DNA of 64,000 nucleotides from Apostichopus japonicus (taxonomy: Eukaryota; Echinodermata; Holothuroidea; Aspidochirotida; Stichopodidae): positions 40,000,631 to 40,064,630 of the forward strand of contig NC_092568.1 of assembly GCF_037975245.1 (NCBI RefSeq), read 5' to 3'. Below are positions 51,423 through 61,576 of this stretch, piece by piece; within the stretch, counting starts at the first letter, position 1, and each line of letters begins with the position of its first letter. Position numbers and translations under genes: made by a program. The notes under the pieces are model-generated. The model made no database searches. It was not told the origin of the DNA and worked only from the letters and a program-made list of their open reading frames with translations.

Positions 51423-52117
51423 TTTACATTGAATTCTCGTCATTTAAAAAATTTACTACAAATATATGTTGATATAAGATGTGTTGTTTCAGATGCAGTT
51501 GTAAAGCAGCATTCAGCATTGATTTTAAAGTTTATTCACCATATGACTTTATTGACCAGTTCATTGTCACTTTCTATCATCCAATTTCCCAATTGATGGG
51601 ACCTGGATTTGCAACAGTAATGCATGTGTTCAGTATAAAATGAAAGAAGGTGAAGGCAAAGGAATTTCGTTTATCACGGAAAAAAGGTAAATGTGTGAAA
51701 ATGTGAATAATGTAGCTTAACCAATTGTGATCATAATATGGGACCCCAGCCGATACTCATAGCTAGTGTTACAGTTGGCACAGTAATTATCAGAAAGCTG
51801 TGACACGTTGAACTAAGAGTCAGACAGGTGAAAATTTGCAGTAATTTTAAATTTAATATTTTTAATGTTTTAAATTTTAAATTATTATTATTTTTTTAAA
51901 TTTGCAATTAGAAAAAACTTGCCACGTGCCACCTGTAACACATGTTACTGTGTTACGAGCACAGTACAGAAGTAACTGATGCACGGTTGTGGAACATGAA
52001 AAGTTGTAACTGTTCAAGCTATGAGTATCGGGTAATCAATTATTGGCTTCATTTTATTGCTTGTGTAGAATGCAATCTTTTATGTAATGTTTTTTGTAAT
52101 GTGTTTCGTATTAACAG

Positions 52118-52216
52118 AAGCTGTACGGAGGAACTGCACAATCGAATTCATCTGATATTCAGGCGGCGGTGGTGAGATTTCTGAAGGGTGCATCTGGTTG
52201 TGAGGGAGGGCGATAA
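52118..52216 (+). CDS. Possible terminal exon of a DUF4806-like protein
   Basis: After the acceptor TTCGTATTAACAG, a phase-0 frame encodes KLYGGTAQSNSSDIQAAVVR and then FLKGASGCEGGR, ending at TAA (52214-52216). Many DUF4806 proteins end in a short helix of the form E-x2-I-x-x-AI-x-x-WL-x-x-A shortly after the domain, and SDIQAAVVRFLKGA resembles it. I could not find a phase-consistent join from exon B, so the link is tentative. Confidence 0.35.
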   Translation, partial: KLYGGTAQSNSSDIQAAVVRFLKGASGCEGGR

Positions 52217-52439
52217 TCTCGGACTACACCACAATCAGTTGACGAGTGAATTTCTTTAGTGCTGTTGGAATATTTAACGCTGGAACTCATTTTCTCGCTT
52301 TGTAATTTATAGGCGTAATAAAAAGGTAGCAACTAATTTCACTGTGTTAGTCATTATTTCTTCATATGTAACCGCATGTGTAATTCAGTAAAATCTGCAG
52401 GTAGACCAATAGTTCTGTTCTAGTACTGTAGTACACCCC
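52217..52439. other. Short AT-rich stretch, no feature
   Basis: No gene or repeat seen between the possible last exon and the minisatellite. Confidence 0.4.
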
Positions 52440-53190
52440 AAACAAGCTGGCACTCATGCTGGCTTTCCCTTGACAATGTGCTGGGACGAAACCAGATATT
52501 TGACGGACAGTTTCCTGCCGGAACACAGATATTTGGTTAGCAATTCATGTGAAGATCTCTGCCTAGTGGGTTGCTGGCGGAATACCAGATTTGGGCTAGC
52601 AGGTCGCCAGAACACTGGATATTAGCTAGCGGATAGCCAGTGGCTCTCTCTGACAGAAATTCAGCGGAACACTGGCGGTACTCCGGTGGTAAGCTTGCGT
52701 TTCTCCGGCAGTCTGCTGGTAGTACACCGGCGGTACACAGGCGTTTCTTCGGCGGTCTGCTGGTGGAACACTGGCAGTACACCAGCGGTACGCTGGCGTT
52801 TATTCGGCGGTACACTGGCGTTTCTTTGGCGGTCTACTGGTGGAACACCGGCGGTACGCTGGAGTTTCTTCGGCGGTCTGCCGGTGGAACACTGGCTGTA
52901 CACCGGCGGAACGCCGGCGTTTCTTTGTCGGTTTACTGGTGGAACACTGGCGGTACACCGGCGGTACGCTGGCGTTTCTTCGGCGGTCTGCTTGTGGAAC
53001 ACGGGCGGTATACCGGCGGTACGCTGGCGTTTCTCCGGCGGTCTTCTGGCGTAGTTGCCGGCGGACCGCCGGATTAAAGCCGGCCAAATCTCTGGCGTTC
53101 CGCCGGCTTTCCCCGCCGGTGGACCGCCAGTGGTGCAGCTAGCGGGCCGCCGGTGGACCGCTAGCATGATGTTATCTGGGCCGGGGCATT
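52440..53190. repeat. GC-rich CGGCGGT minisatellite, about 55-bp unit
   Basis: The central part (52640-53060) repeats a unit of about 55 bp that includes GGCGTTTCTTCGGCGG, TCTGCTGGTGGAACACTGG and CGGTACACCGGCGGTACGCT. Copies start near 52741, 52818, 52862, 52918, 52972 and 53027; the shorter and longer intervals reflect partial units. The flanks hold more loosely repeated CCAGCGG, GCCGGCGG and GCTAGCGGG words. Frames of up to 193 codons exist on both strands but are the periodic read-through of the repeat (RRSAGGTPAVH-like), not genes. Confidence 0.9.
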
Positions 53191-53245
53191 TTTTAAGGAA
53201 AAAATACCATGAGTTACATTTACACACAATAAGATAAAACAAAAT
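53191..53245 (+). repeat. Short repeat also present inverted at 53.88 kb
   Basis: TTAAGGAAAAAATACCATGA and TTTACACACAATAAGATAA reappear as the reverse complement at about 53875-53940. A diverged relative is near 54065-54110. Confidence 0.7.
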
Positions 53246-53874
53246 CTTATTAACCTCAAAAATTTAAACCTTCTTTGACACTCCTACTCTTTATGCTATA
53301 TAGCAAGTTCCTTTTTCCTTTTCAAAAGAAGGAAGAGTTGTAGTCGTTGCCTGTGAGGGCATGAATGCCAATTAGTGATGTCTTCTGTGCTGGTGTTAGA
53401 TCAATGTCGCTCATTCTGAAGACCTTGCGATATGTGCCTACATGTGTTGTTATCTAATACAACTTTTGCATCCTCAGAGCTTGAGGAACATGTGGCATTG
53501 CTACATATCATAAAGGGTAAAAGTTTGAGTATTTGTAACCTATTTAAACTAACGTTTTTGAACACAAGTCAATGTAAAAATTGCAAACATTTCTGTGGGT
53601 CATCACAAATTGGTACATAACTTAACCTACAGGGGCCCTATATGGACCAAAGTGGTGTTAAAATGTGTGCAAGAAGTGGGGGAAAAGTCATGAAAGAATC
53701 TAGTTCATATCTCAAACAGTTCAAAATTTGTGGCAACAATTTCATAATGCTCCCCCCAGTGCAGTAAGGGTTAAATAGGGATACTTTAGAGAACCCGTAA
53801 TACCCCCCACCACCAGTGTTACCACATCCAATATATAAGGCTTAATTAACCAACTGGGTTTAAATCTTGAGGAT
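53246..53874. other. AT-rich DNA, no gene seen
   Basis: No recognisable coding exon. A 62-codon frame at 53432-53620 has several cysteines but no family match or splice support. Confidence 0.4.
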
Positions 53875-54262
53875 AATAGTTTCTCTTATCTTATTTTTGT
53901 GTAAATTTAACTTATGGTATTTTTTCCTTAAAACAATAGACCCCCCAGAAAAAAAACCTTTTCGGGGGGGTGGGTTGCATTCAGGTTTTGGGCTTTTAAC
54001 CCAAGATATTCTTATTCGTTATGAAATTAGGGTCTAGAAAAACCACATTTTATCCTATTTTGTGTGTAAATGAAACCTCTGGCATTTTTCGTTAAAAAAA
54101 TCGACCCCTCCTAGGAAACCCCCTTTTGGGGCGTGCATTCAGGATTTGGGCTTTTTACCCAAGCTATTCTTATTCCTTATGAAATTCTGGTCTAGAAAAA
54201 CCACATGAGATAAATCCTCCTTCCAGGTGGTCTAGCTCATTCATAGCCTTGTCTATATTGGA
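53875..54262 (-). repeat. Right arm of the long inverted repeat, two tandem units
   Basis: Two units of about 185 bp in tandem, both in reverse orientation to 47318-47470. Each carries TTCTTATTC(G/C)TTATGAAATT and GGTCTAGAAAAACCACAT (near 54010-54050 and 54165-54210). The outer unit also matches the left arm through CCTCCTTCC and CTAGCTCATTCATAGCC. Each unit contains C-rich and G-rich runs. Confidence 0.82.
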
Positions 54263-55109
54263 ATATGTTAAGTGTTTCGACTTATTCAGATATCTGATTC
54301 CTTCCTTTTATTCCGTCGTTGTTAGAGTTATTTTCAGTATGTTTAGTTACAAAGGATGGCCTAAAGTCCAGCTCTATATAGCCTAGGCCCAGGCCTAGAA
54401 AGTATTAGCCAAGGTGTAGCAAGGCTAGCATGCTATAGGCTATAAACAGTGACTCTGATAAGAGAATGTTCTTTTTCTTTCTCTTTGCCCTGTAATTAGT
54501 AATTACTGCTGATATAATTCCTTAGACTAGCCTCATGCTTAATGAACTAATCAGTAGCTGTTTTTTCTTTTCCTCTCAGCTTTCATCAAGTTGAAAAAAT
54601 TACAAAGGTCTCTCTTTTCAATTGATCTTGGTTTGCTTGGCTTGTAGCAAGGGTCCAAAGCCACAGACATCAGCTAACATCACGCCCAGCAAAAACTCAA
54701 CCAGCGAATGACCTATGCTGCAATGGAGGTTGGACTGGGACAAGGACTGCCTGACATCTACAGCATTTTGAACATGCTACCACTGGTTACAAGCAAACCC
54801 TATAGAAAATATTAAATATTTATGAGGCAAATAGGAAATACTATTCTTTTAAGGGTCACTGAAGCTTTTCCAAGGATTTTCTCACAAATGGAAAACATTG
54901 ATACTACCAGACTATTCTTGTGAGACTGAGCTGTCAACAAGATTGTCCTGTTATTTTTACAACAAGATTGCTGAACTTTGTGCATCAGTAAATATTCAGA
55001 GCCAGCATTCATCGTTAATATGTTCTGTTACACCATCTTCTGGCACTCTACTTGACTCTTAACCTCAGGTTTCTGAGGACTTTGTTGTAATAGAAAATTT
55101 ATTTTGAAT
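54263..55109. other. AT-rich DNA, no gene recognised
   Basis: It contains GCCTAGGCCCAGGCCTAG near 54381-54398. It may include unrecognisable 5' sequence of the LINE that follows. Confidence 0.35.
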
Positions 55110-56620
55110 TTACCATCCATTTCATGTTTACTTGATCCATTGCCAACATAGTAAGATAAGGATTGCTGAACTGTGCTGCATTCTTCAATTACACATATTA
55201 TTTATCATTCTATGGCAATAAGAACTGTCCCAGACTCTTTCAAAGTTGCCCATTTGATTCCTGCTACTGTGTTAAAGAAAAATTACTAAGAAAGAAACTG
55301 CTAACGTAATGATTGTCCTATTTCCAACATGGGATTTGTATCTAAAATTTAAGAAAAGGTTGTTTTATCACACTTAATGGACTACCTCATTCAGGAAGAT
55401 CTACTCAAACCATATCAATCTGCTTATAAGTCTGGCCATAGCACTGAGATGGCCCTTAATGCAGTCCACAACTTTCTTACATTGGAGCTTGATAAAAACC
55501 GACAGGTTCTTTTGGTTCTATTGGATCTTTCATCAGTATTTGATACTGTTGAATCATCATATTTTATTGAGTAAGCCTCATTCAAGTACAGGATAACAGG
55601 ATCTGCCTTGTGATGGTTTCAGTCTTATCTCTCTGATCGTCATCAACATGTGCAACTTGGAAATGTTATTTCCGCATCTCATAAATTTGATTGTGGTGTA
55701 CCACAAGGCTCAGTACTTGGACCAGTACTTTTTTCCTTGAATCTTGCTGAACTAAGTGATATTATACGTGAGTTTCATCATTCTGCTGACCATACCCAGG
55801 TGTTTCTTGCCTTTCATAACATTTGACAACTTACAAAATGATTTCAGCATAATGGAAAGATGCATCAGAGACCTTCATAGCTGGTTTACTTCTAATTATC
55901 TTAAATTGAATTGTGATAGAACTGAGTTTTATTGTATTTCATTCAAAATTTTCTGTCGTTAGACAAAACTACCCTCTACTTTCTGTGGGTAATGAGTCTG
56001 TACTTGTATCTTCTACAGTAAGGAACCTCGGTGCCTTTTTCGATGCGCATCCATCTTTCAATAAGCATGTTGAAAATGTCTGTTGATCCGCTAATTGGAA
56101 ATTATGAAACATTGGTCCAATGAGGAAGTACATTGATCAGAGATCATGTGAAGTTCTTGTACATTTGTTACTTCAAACTAGATTACTTAAAGTTATGCTG
56201 TTTCGGCCCCAAATAAGCTAGATATACAAATATGGTCACTTTTGGTCAAAAGTATTAAGCTTTGAGGAAATATTCTTCACTGCTTCATTCAGTCATCTTG
56301 TGCGTTCCATAAAAATGTCTAAGAACAATTTCGAGAGTAGAGACCCCCTGGATAGTAGTTTTTGAAAACTTCTAGCAATTATAGCTTGCTATAATTTGGG
56401 GCCTATACTAACTACCATTAAATTCTCTTTTATTTGGAATCCTGAGTTCCAAATTCAGAAACTTCAAATACTGCAGCACAAATAGTCAAATGAGCAAAGA
56501 AAAGATGTCATACCACCCCCCTTATAAAGGATCTGCACTGGCTTCCTATTGATTTTTGAGTAAAGTTCAAAATACTCCTACTCACATTTCATGCTCATAA
56601 AGAAGAAAAGAAAAAAAACT
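55110..56620 (+). pseudogene. Decayed CR1/L2-type LINE, reverse transcriptase region
   Basis: The translated segments match LINE reverse transcriptase in order, with stops and frameshifts between them: LLDPLPT, VPDSFKVAHLIP, PISNMGFVSKI, then LLKPYQSAYKSGHSTEMAL and LLVLLDLSSVFDTV (55377-55574), then FDCGVPQGSVLGPVLF (near 55690-55735). Further on come SADHTQ in place of YADDTQ (the catalytic DD pair is damaged), LHSWFTSNYLKLN, VSSTVRNLGAFFDAHPSF and LHWLPID with FKILLLTF near 56535-56590. In-frame stops occur near 55290-55360 and in the region after 56080. This is a dead non-LTR retrotransposon of the CR1/L2 group. The N-terminal part and endonuclease are not recognisable. Confidence 0.93.
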
Positions 56621-56908
56621 ATTGTAAAAGAGGCAACCCAGAAGTGGAAGGGGTAACTTTTGAGTCTGGGGCATTTTAAGGAATCCATGGGAATAAGGCA
56701 GATTTAATAAGTAGGGAACTTGTAAAAGGGGTGGGGAGGGAGGAATTTGTCATATTGTGTAAAATTTGTTTTTTTAAATGGTATACAAATGTTAATTGTT
56801 ACTTTCAAATGGGATGTCTATTGTGCCAGTACTAAAAATTGTACAATATATGTGTTTGTATTGTTTGTCCAGAATAGATCATACCAGTTCAATGGACAAA
56901 CAGACCGA

Positions 56909-56944
56909 ACAATACCAAGACAAAGGTTGTGTCTTGGTATTGTC
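56909..56944. repeat. Hairpin with a 13-bp perfect stem
   Basis: CAATACCAAGACA and TGTCTTGGTATTG flank a short AAGGTTG loop. It marks the start of the minisatellite that repeats the right-hand arm. Confidence 0.8.
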
Positions 56945-57145
56945 CAGTCCTTGTACTGTCTTGGTATCATCTAGTCCTGTTATAGTCTAGTCCTTGTCCT
57001 AGTATTTTCTTATCCTGGTATTGTCTTGTCCTGGTATTGTTTAGTCTTTGTCCTGGTATTGTCCAGTCCTTATCTTGTCCTGGTATTGTCTATTCCTTGT
57101 CCTGATATTGTCTAGTCCTTGTCCTGGTATTGTTCAGTACTTGTC
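56930..57145 (+). repeat. 22-bp minisatellite
   Basis: About ten imperfect copies of CCTGGTATTGTCTAGTCCTTGT, some truncated to about 16 bp. Open frames here reflect the repeat. Confidence 0.9.
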
Positions 57146-57179
57146 TTTTAATGGTTCTTCCTTTTTTATCTTAGTTGCT

Positions 57180-57535
57180 GTAAATATTAGTTGCCTCTGT
57201 ACTGATTTTCTCATGACATTGTTTGCTGTTAATACAAAAGCTTCCCCCTGTCCCTGCATGTACAAAGCTAAACCTAACACGGCTTGTAAATACACCATCT
57301 AGTTGCCGTGGAGACCACCTCCCTACCAGTAGTGTAGATTTTTTCTTTTCATTGAATTTGTTGTTGTCAATGTACCTTCTACCTTTCTATTTTTTTTCTC
57401 ATTATATTGTTTGCTGTAAATGCAAACGCTTCCCCCTGTCCCTGCATGTACAAAGCTAAAACTAACACGGCTTGTAAATACACCAGTCTTGTTGCCGTGG
57501 AGATCACCTCCCTACCAGTAGTTTAGATTTTTTTT
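57180..57535 (+). repeat. Tandem duplication of about 188 bp
   Basis: CTTCCCCCTGTCCCTGCATG occurs at 57241 and 57429. In both copies it is followed by AACACGGCTTGTAAATACACC, GTTGCCGTGGAGA and CACCTCCCTACCAGTAGT, and it is preceded by TTGTTTGCTGT(T/A)AAT. The copies are roughly 85-90 percent identical by eye. Confidence 0.88.
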
Positions 57536-57595
57536 TCTTCTTCTTAAATTACAACTTTCAGTGATATGTATTCCTTTTCTGTCTCTTTGTCCTAT

Positions 57596-57692
57596 CATGG
57601 AGCTATAAACAGATTTATAGCTCCATGGTCCTATGTAGGTTTACCTACCCTCGTTACTGAATAGTTGATTGATAGGTAAACTCATATAGGAC
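57596..57692. repeat. Perfect 14-bp hairpin plus a second inverted repeat
   Basis: CATGGAGCTATAAA (57596-57609), loop CAGA, TTTATAGCTCCATG (57614-57627). Just after it, GTCCTATGTAGGTTTACC is matched by GGTAAACTCATATAGGAC about 40 bp later, in inverted orientation with two to three mismatches. This could be the terminal structure of a small element. Confidence 0.85.
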
Positions 57693-58195
57693 AACAGTGA
57701 GGAGGGAGAAGACAGGAAGGGAATATACTTTACTGAGATGTGTAGCCACTGTCAGCCATCATAACTTTGTAAATAGTTTGTAAATGAGTTAAGCTTTATT
57801 AACCTAGTTAAATTTGTTTTAACTAACCAACCGCTACCTCACTGCCTCTTAGCTTTCTAAACGTAGTCTAACAGCACATTAAAGTATGCATACAGGCACT
57901 TTACCTGTTTATATGCTGTCATGTGCTGTAATACTTCCAATCACATTACATCCCAGTTCTAATTTTCTGTTAGTTTTGTCTTTTGTGTAATTAACTTTTA
58001 ATTAGGGGTCAATTTTTGTTATGTTATGTGTCAATTGTGGGGGAAAGGGTTTTCTTTGATTGTAGATCATATATTGCCAATTTTTGTTATGCATTGGGAT
58101 ATTTATGTGTATTTCTGTTAATTCTCAGGGTCTGTTCTCAGGGTTTCTGTGTTTTTGTTTACTAATTATTTCAATAATGATGCAATAAATGCAAT
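57693..58195. other. AT-rich DNA, no gene seen
   Basis: No coding or RNA signal recognised. Confidence 0.4.
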
Positions 58196-58407
58196 TCTAA
58201 TATGAATTTAAATTTGTTCAGATTAATGAATTTGTACAGATTAATGAATTTGTACGGATTAAAGAATTTGAATTTGTACAGATTAATGAATTTGTTCAGA
58301 TTAATGAATTTGAATTTGTACAGATTAATGAATTTGAATTTGTACAGATTAATGAATTTGTACGGATTAAAGAATTTGAATTTGTACAGATTAATGAATT
58401 GTAAATC
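58196..58407 (+). repeat. AATTTGTACAGATTAATG minisatellite
   Basis: An 18-bp unit repeated about ten times with AATTTG insertions and ACGGATTAAAG variants. A longer block containing TACGGATTAAAGAATTTG is itself duplicated (near 58253 and 58361). The frames on both strands (NLYRLMNL-like, and its complement) follow from the repeat. Confidence 0.92.
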
Positions 58408-58744
58408 ATTGAAATAAATAGAAAAAGAAAGCAAAAAGTTCTTTAGTCTTATGTTGAAGTCACTTTGTCCTGCACACTAATTTCTCTGTACTCCTTATGT
58501 AGTTTATTGTTTTTTATTGTGCAGAATTAGTATAAGTAAGCAATGGTTTAAGGTTTTGAGTTCAAATTTTCAGAGAAACTATTGAAACATTTGCCACTAT
58601 TGCATGAAGCTAGATTTTAAATATATCTTTAAGACGTAAATGTAATTAGTACTGAGAGAGAAAAAAATAGGCAAGTCAGAGATCATTTTGTGAAAACTTT
58701 TTATACTTTGATGCACCCTTAAAAATGTCCAACTTTTACCTCAT

Positions 58745-59330
58745 TTTAATTAATTAATTTATATTTCTGAGCTCAAATATGTACTTTTTAGAGAAAACAA
58801 ATCTTTGAACTAATATTTTTCAACTTTTACCTAATTTTTCAGACAAAAAACTAGCAAACCTTACATAAGTTGTGGTATACAGTACAATGTGGGGGTACTG
58901 ATTTTTATTGTGAAGTACTGTTTTAACTTTGGAGTCATTGTTTGTTACTATTTGAAGTTTCAACTCAAGTTTATTTCTATGTCCGGGCTCAAATATGTTC
59001 TTTTTAAAGAAAACAAATCTTTGAATTAACAATTTCCAACTTTTACCTAATTTTTCAGACAAGAAACTAGCAAACCTTACATAATTATTGGTATACAGTA
59101 CCATGTGGGGGTACTGATTTTTATTGTGGAGTACTGATATAACTTTGGAGTCCTTGTTCGTTACTATTTGAAGTTGCAACTCAAGTTTATTTCTATGTCT
59201 GAGCTCAAATATGTGCACATTTTACATAATTCTTGGTGTAAAGTTTAATGTGGGAGTACTAAATTTATTTTGATTTACTGATTTAACTTTGGAGTCTTTG
59301 TTCAATTGTGAATATTTCATTGATATTAAA
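58745..59330 (+). repeat. 216-bp units related to the major satellite
   Basis: GCTCAAATATGT occurs at 58771, 58987 and 59203, exactly 216 bp apart. Each full unit carries, in order, AAAACAAATCTTTGAA, CAACTTTTACCTAATTTTTCAGACAA, GTATACAGTAC, GTGGGGGTACTG, GAGTACT/GAAGTACT and TTTGGAGTC. The same landmarks appear in both halves of the 418-bp monomer. Upstream and downstream units are partial. These look like undimerised relatives of the satellite. Confidence 0.85.
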
Positions 59331-60029
59331 CAAGGATAGTAAAGTACCAATGAACGTCTCCATAGTCATATAGTTTGAAAACGTTTAAAAGTATGTTATT
59401 CCGTACAGGCCCATGAGGTGGTAACTTTAATGTAAATTGTTCAAGAGCCAGTCAAATGTTGCTTTGTTCAATTCCAAAGAAAACCATATCCTTCCCCTTA
59501 TGACTCTAAGAATAATTGAAATATGTTAGAATTAGAAGTAATGAAGTTGCATATCTAATTAACACACGTAATGCGTACTATATTTGAATGGAAGTAGCTT
59601 GCACCTTATGTAGCACATTAAAGTGTTCACAACATTGACTAAAGTTACATGGCCTGGAATCAGAATGCTAAAAGATTCTCTTACAAATAATTAGAAGGGT
59701 TCGTGGTATTCAAGTTAACAACATTTTATTGTAATGTAGTTGCTGCCATAAACTCGAAGAAAAGGTATAGGGTTCATGTTGTATATGTCTTTAAGTGTGC
59801 AGACAAAAGGTTAACATTGCTTTCATTAATACTGTATGGAGCTCATTCCTGAATTTTTCTATCTAGCGCTTACAACAAACTGACAGTAAATGCTTAGTAC
59901 CAAACAACTGTACAATAGCACAATACAATGGCATCTGGATGGGGAGGGAGGGAGAGAGAGGTAAAGTTATCACAAACTTTTTGGTCTTTAGATATATTTT
60001 ACAATTTTACATGTTACAATGTAGGATTC
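59331..60029. other. AT-rich DNA, no gene seen
   Basis: It contains a GGGAGGGAGGGAGAGAGAGG tract near 59941-59960 and no coding signal. Confidence 0.4.
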
Positions 60030-60300
60030 ATTTTAGCAAAGGTGACTTATCATTTGGTCATGTTTTGTCTCGAATCTAAAAAATGTAATGAGATGTCAAG
60101 CTAGCTTAACTTGGTATCTCGCCAAAAATCAAAATTTTGTCGAGATGACGAGTTAGGTGTAACATGGCAACTCATCGTTTCAACAAATTTTACGGAGATT
60201 TCAAGTTAGCGTAACTTGGTATCTCAACCAAGGTTCAATATTTTGTCAAGATGTTGTGTTATATTAACATGGTAACTCTAAATCTTCCACATCACCTTAT
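60030..60300. repeat. TCTCG...CGAGATG repeat, relative of the 4.75-kb edge hairpin
   Basis: ATCTCGCCAAAAATC...TTTTGTCGAGATGACGAGTTA near 60117-60156 has the same order of words as the hairpin at 4752-4796. GTAACTTGGTATCTC and related CAAGTTAGC words recur downstream (near 60203-60225). The pairing is less perfect than at 4.75 kb. Confidence 0.65.
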
Positions 60301-61234
60301 GACTAGATAAGTTGTCAGTTAAATATTTTCCAGAATATTGTTCAATTGCTCAGTTGGCATGAATTGAAGAATATACATTTTGCAGAAGAATAGTAAATTG
60401 TGGAGTGAAAGCAACTGAGCAATCCAACATTTTTCTCATATTTGATAAGATATCATCTTGAGATCTAAACAATTTACTGAAAAGGTTTACTTATGGGGCA
60501 AAGCTTTTCTTATTTAAATGGCACTTTTAAGCTCCCGTAGGGGTTTTACCTCAGGTATACAAAATAGTCACCTTAGTTTGGGTTTAAGAGTAATCATATC
60601 TATTAAATTAGTAATTAGAGCATGATAATTAAAACAGTTACATCATAAAAGTTATCAACACATGATTTGTGTGTGTTTGTGTGTTAGGAAGGGGGGGGGG
60701 GTCGGGAATGGGGTTCGTTTAGACTTTACATCTTTGGGTGACAATCGCTTTGATGTCATCACTTTGTAACATTTTACAGAGTACTAGAGTAGTTAACAAA
60801 GTTACAATCTCATTAGTAGTTGGACTTGTTAGAGTATGAAGTGTGTGAATTGTATATTAAATATACAATCCTAAAAAGTAATCAAAGAGGATAAAAATAA
60901 TGATATATTATAATGAATAAGTAAAGTACAAATCCAGATGGTTCAATGTGCATGCTACCATACTGACTGTGCATTGCATATCTGGAATTTAAATATTGAA
61001 TTTATATGGTAAATCTATATATATATGCTGAATATATTTTATAGTGAATATTCAATTTATGAAGTAAATCCTCCAGGATGAAATTCCCCAAAAAATACCT
61101 TAGTGTTTCTTTTTGCAGTTGAAGGGAATTTGGGGAAGCTGAAAGTGTATTAGTAAAAAAATCAATTGCCGAACCACCCCACTTCTGGAGTAACTTCATT
61201 ATCGGCTACAGAATTCAGTATAAACTACTTCTTC
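60301..61234. other. AT-rich DNA, no gene seen
   Basis: It contains a GT-rich tract and a G run near 60668-60703 and AT-rich microsatellite-like sequence near 61014-61030. No gene recognised. Confidence 0.4.
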
Positions 61235-61576
61235 TCACCTTTTGTGCTCATCATCTGGAACAGCCTGTGTACCTGTCACAACTTGTCTTGCCATATTTTC
61301 CAACTCTCACACTTCTTTCCTCCAACAAACTGTATTTAACTGTTCCAAAACCATGATTGAAGAACTATGGTTACAGATGCTTCTAATACTCTGGGTCTTA
61401 TCTCTGGGGCAAGTTACCAGATCACATTCGAACATTGGAACATGCTATAAACTTTCTACTTTCAAAAGTCTACTTAAGACACATTCTTTCACTTGTTCTT
61501 TGTAAAGCGCTTTGAGCATTGACTTTTGTTTACTGATTTGGCGCTGTATAAGTCTCATTTATTATTATTATTATTC
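61235..61576 (+). pseudogene. 3' end of a CR1/L2-type LINE
   Basis: The translation gives CSSSGTACVPVTT (like the usual RSSS...LxVPRTR region), YGYRCF, LWGKLPDHIRTLE and, after a frameshift, YKLSTFKSLLKTHSFTCSL. GCGCTTTGAGCA, then GATTTGGCGCTGTATAAG, then an ATT repeat tail (about 61559-61576) follow, as at the 3' ends of L2/CR1-like elements. Same strand as the fragment at 55.1-56.6 kb, and it begins about where that one stops in the protein. Confidence 0.9.

Noticed and set aside
52537-53242. Frames of up to 193 codons across the GC-rich block
   Set aside because: They are periodic read-through of a 55-bp minisatellite in several frames on both strands, with no family match.
58171-58434. 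Asn/Leu/Lys-rich frames on both strands
   Set aside because: They encode only the 18-bp minisatellite unit, with a length that is a multiple of three.
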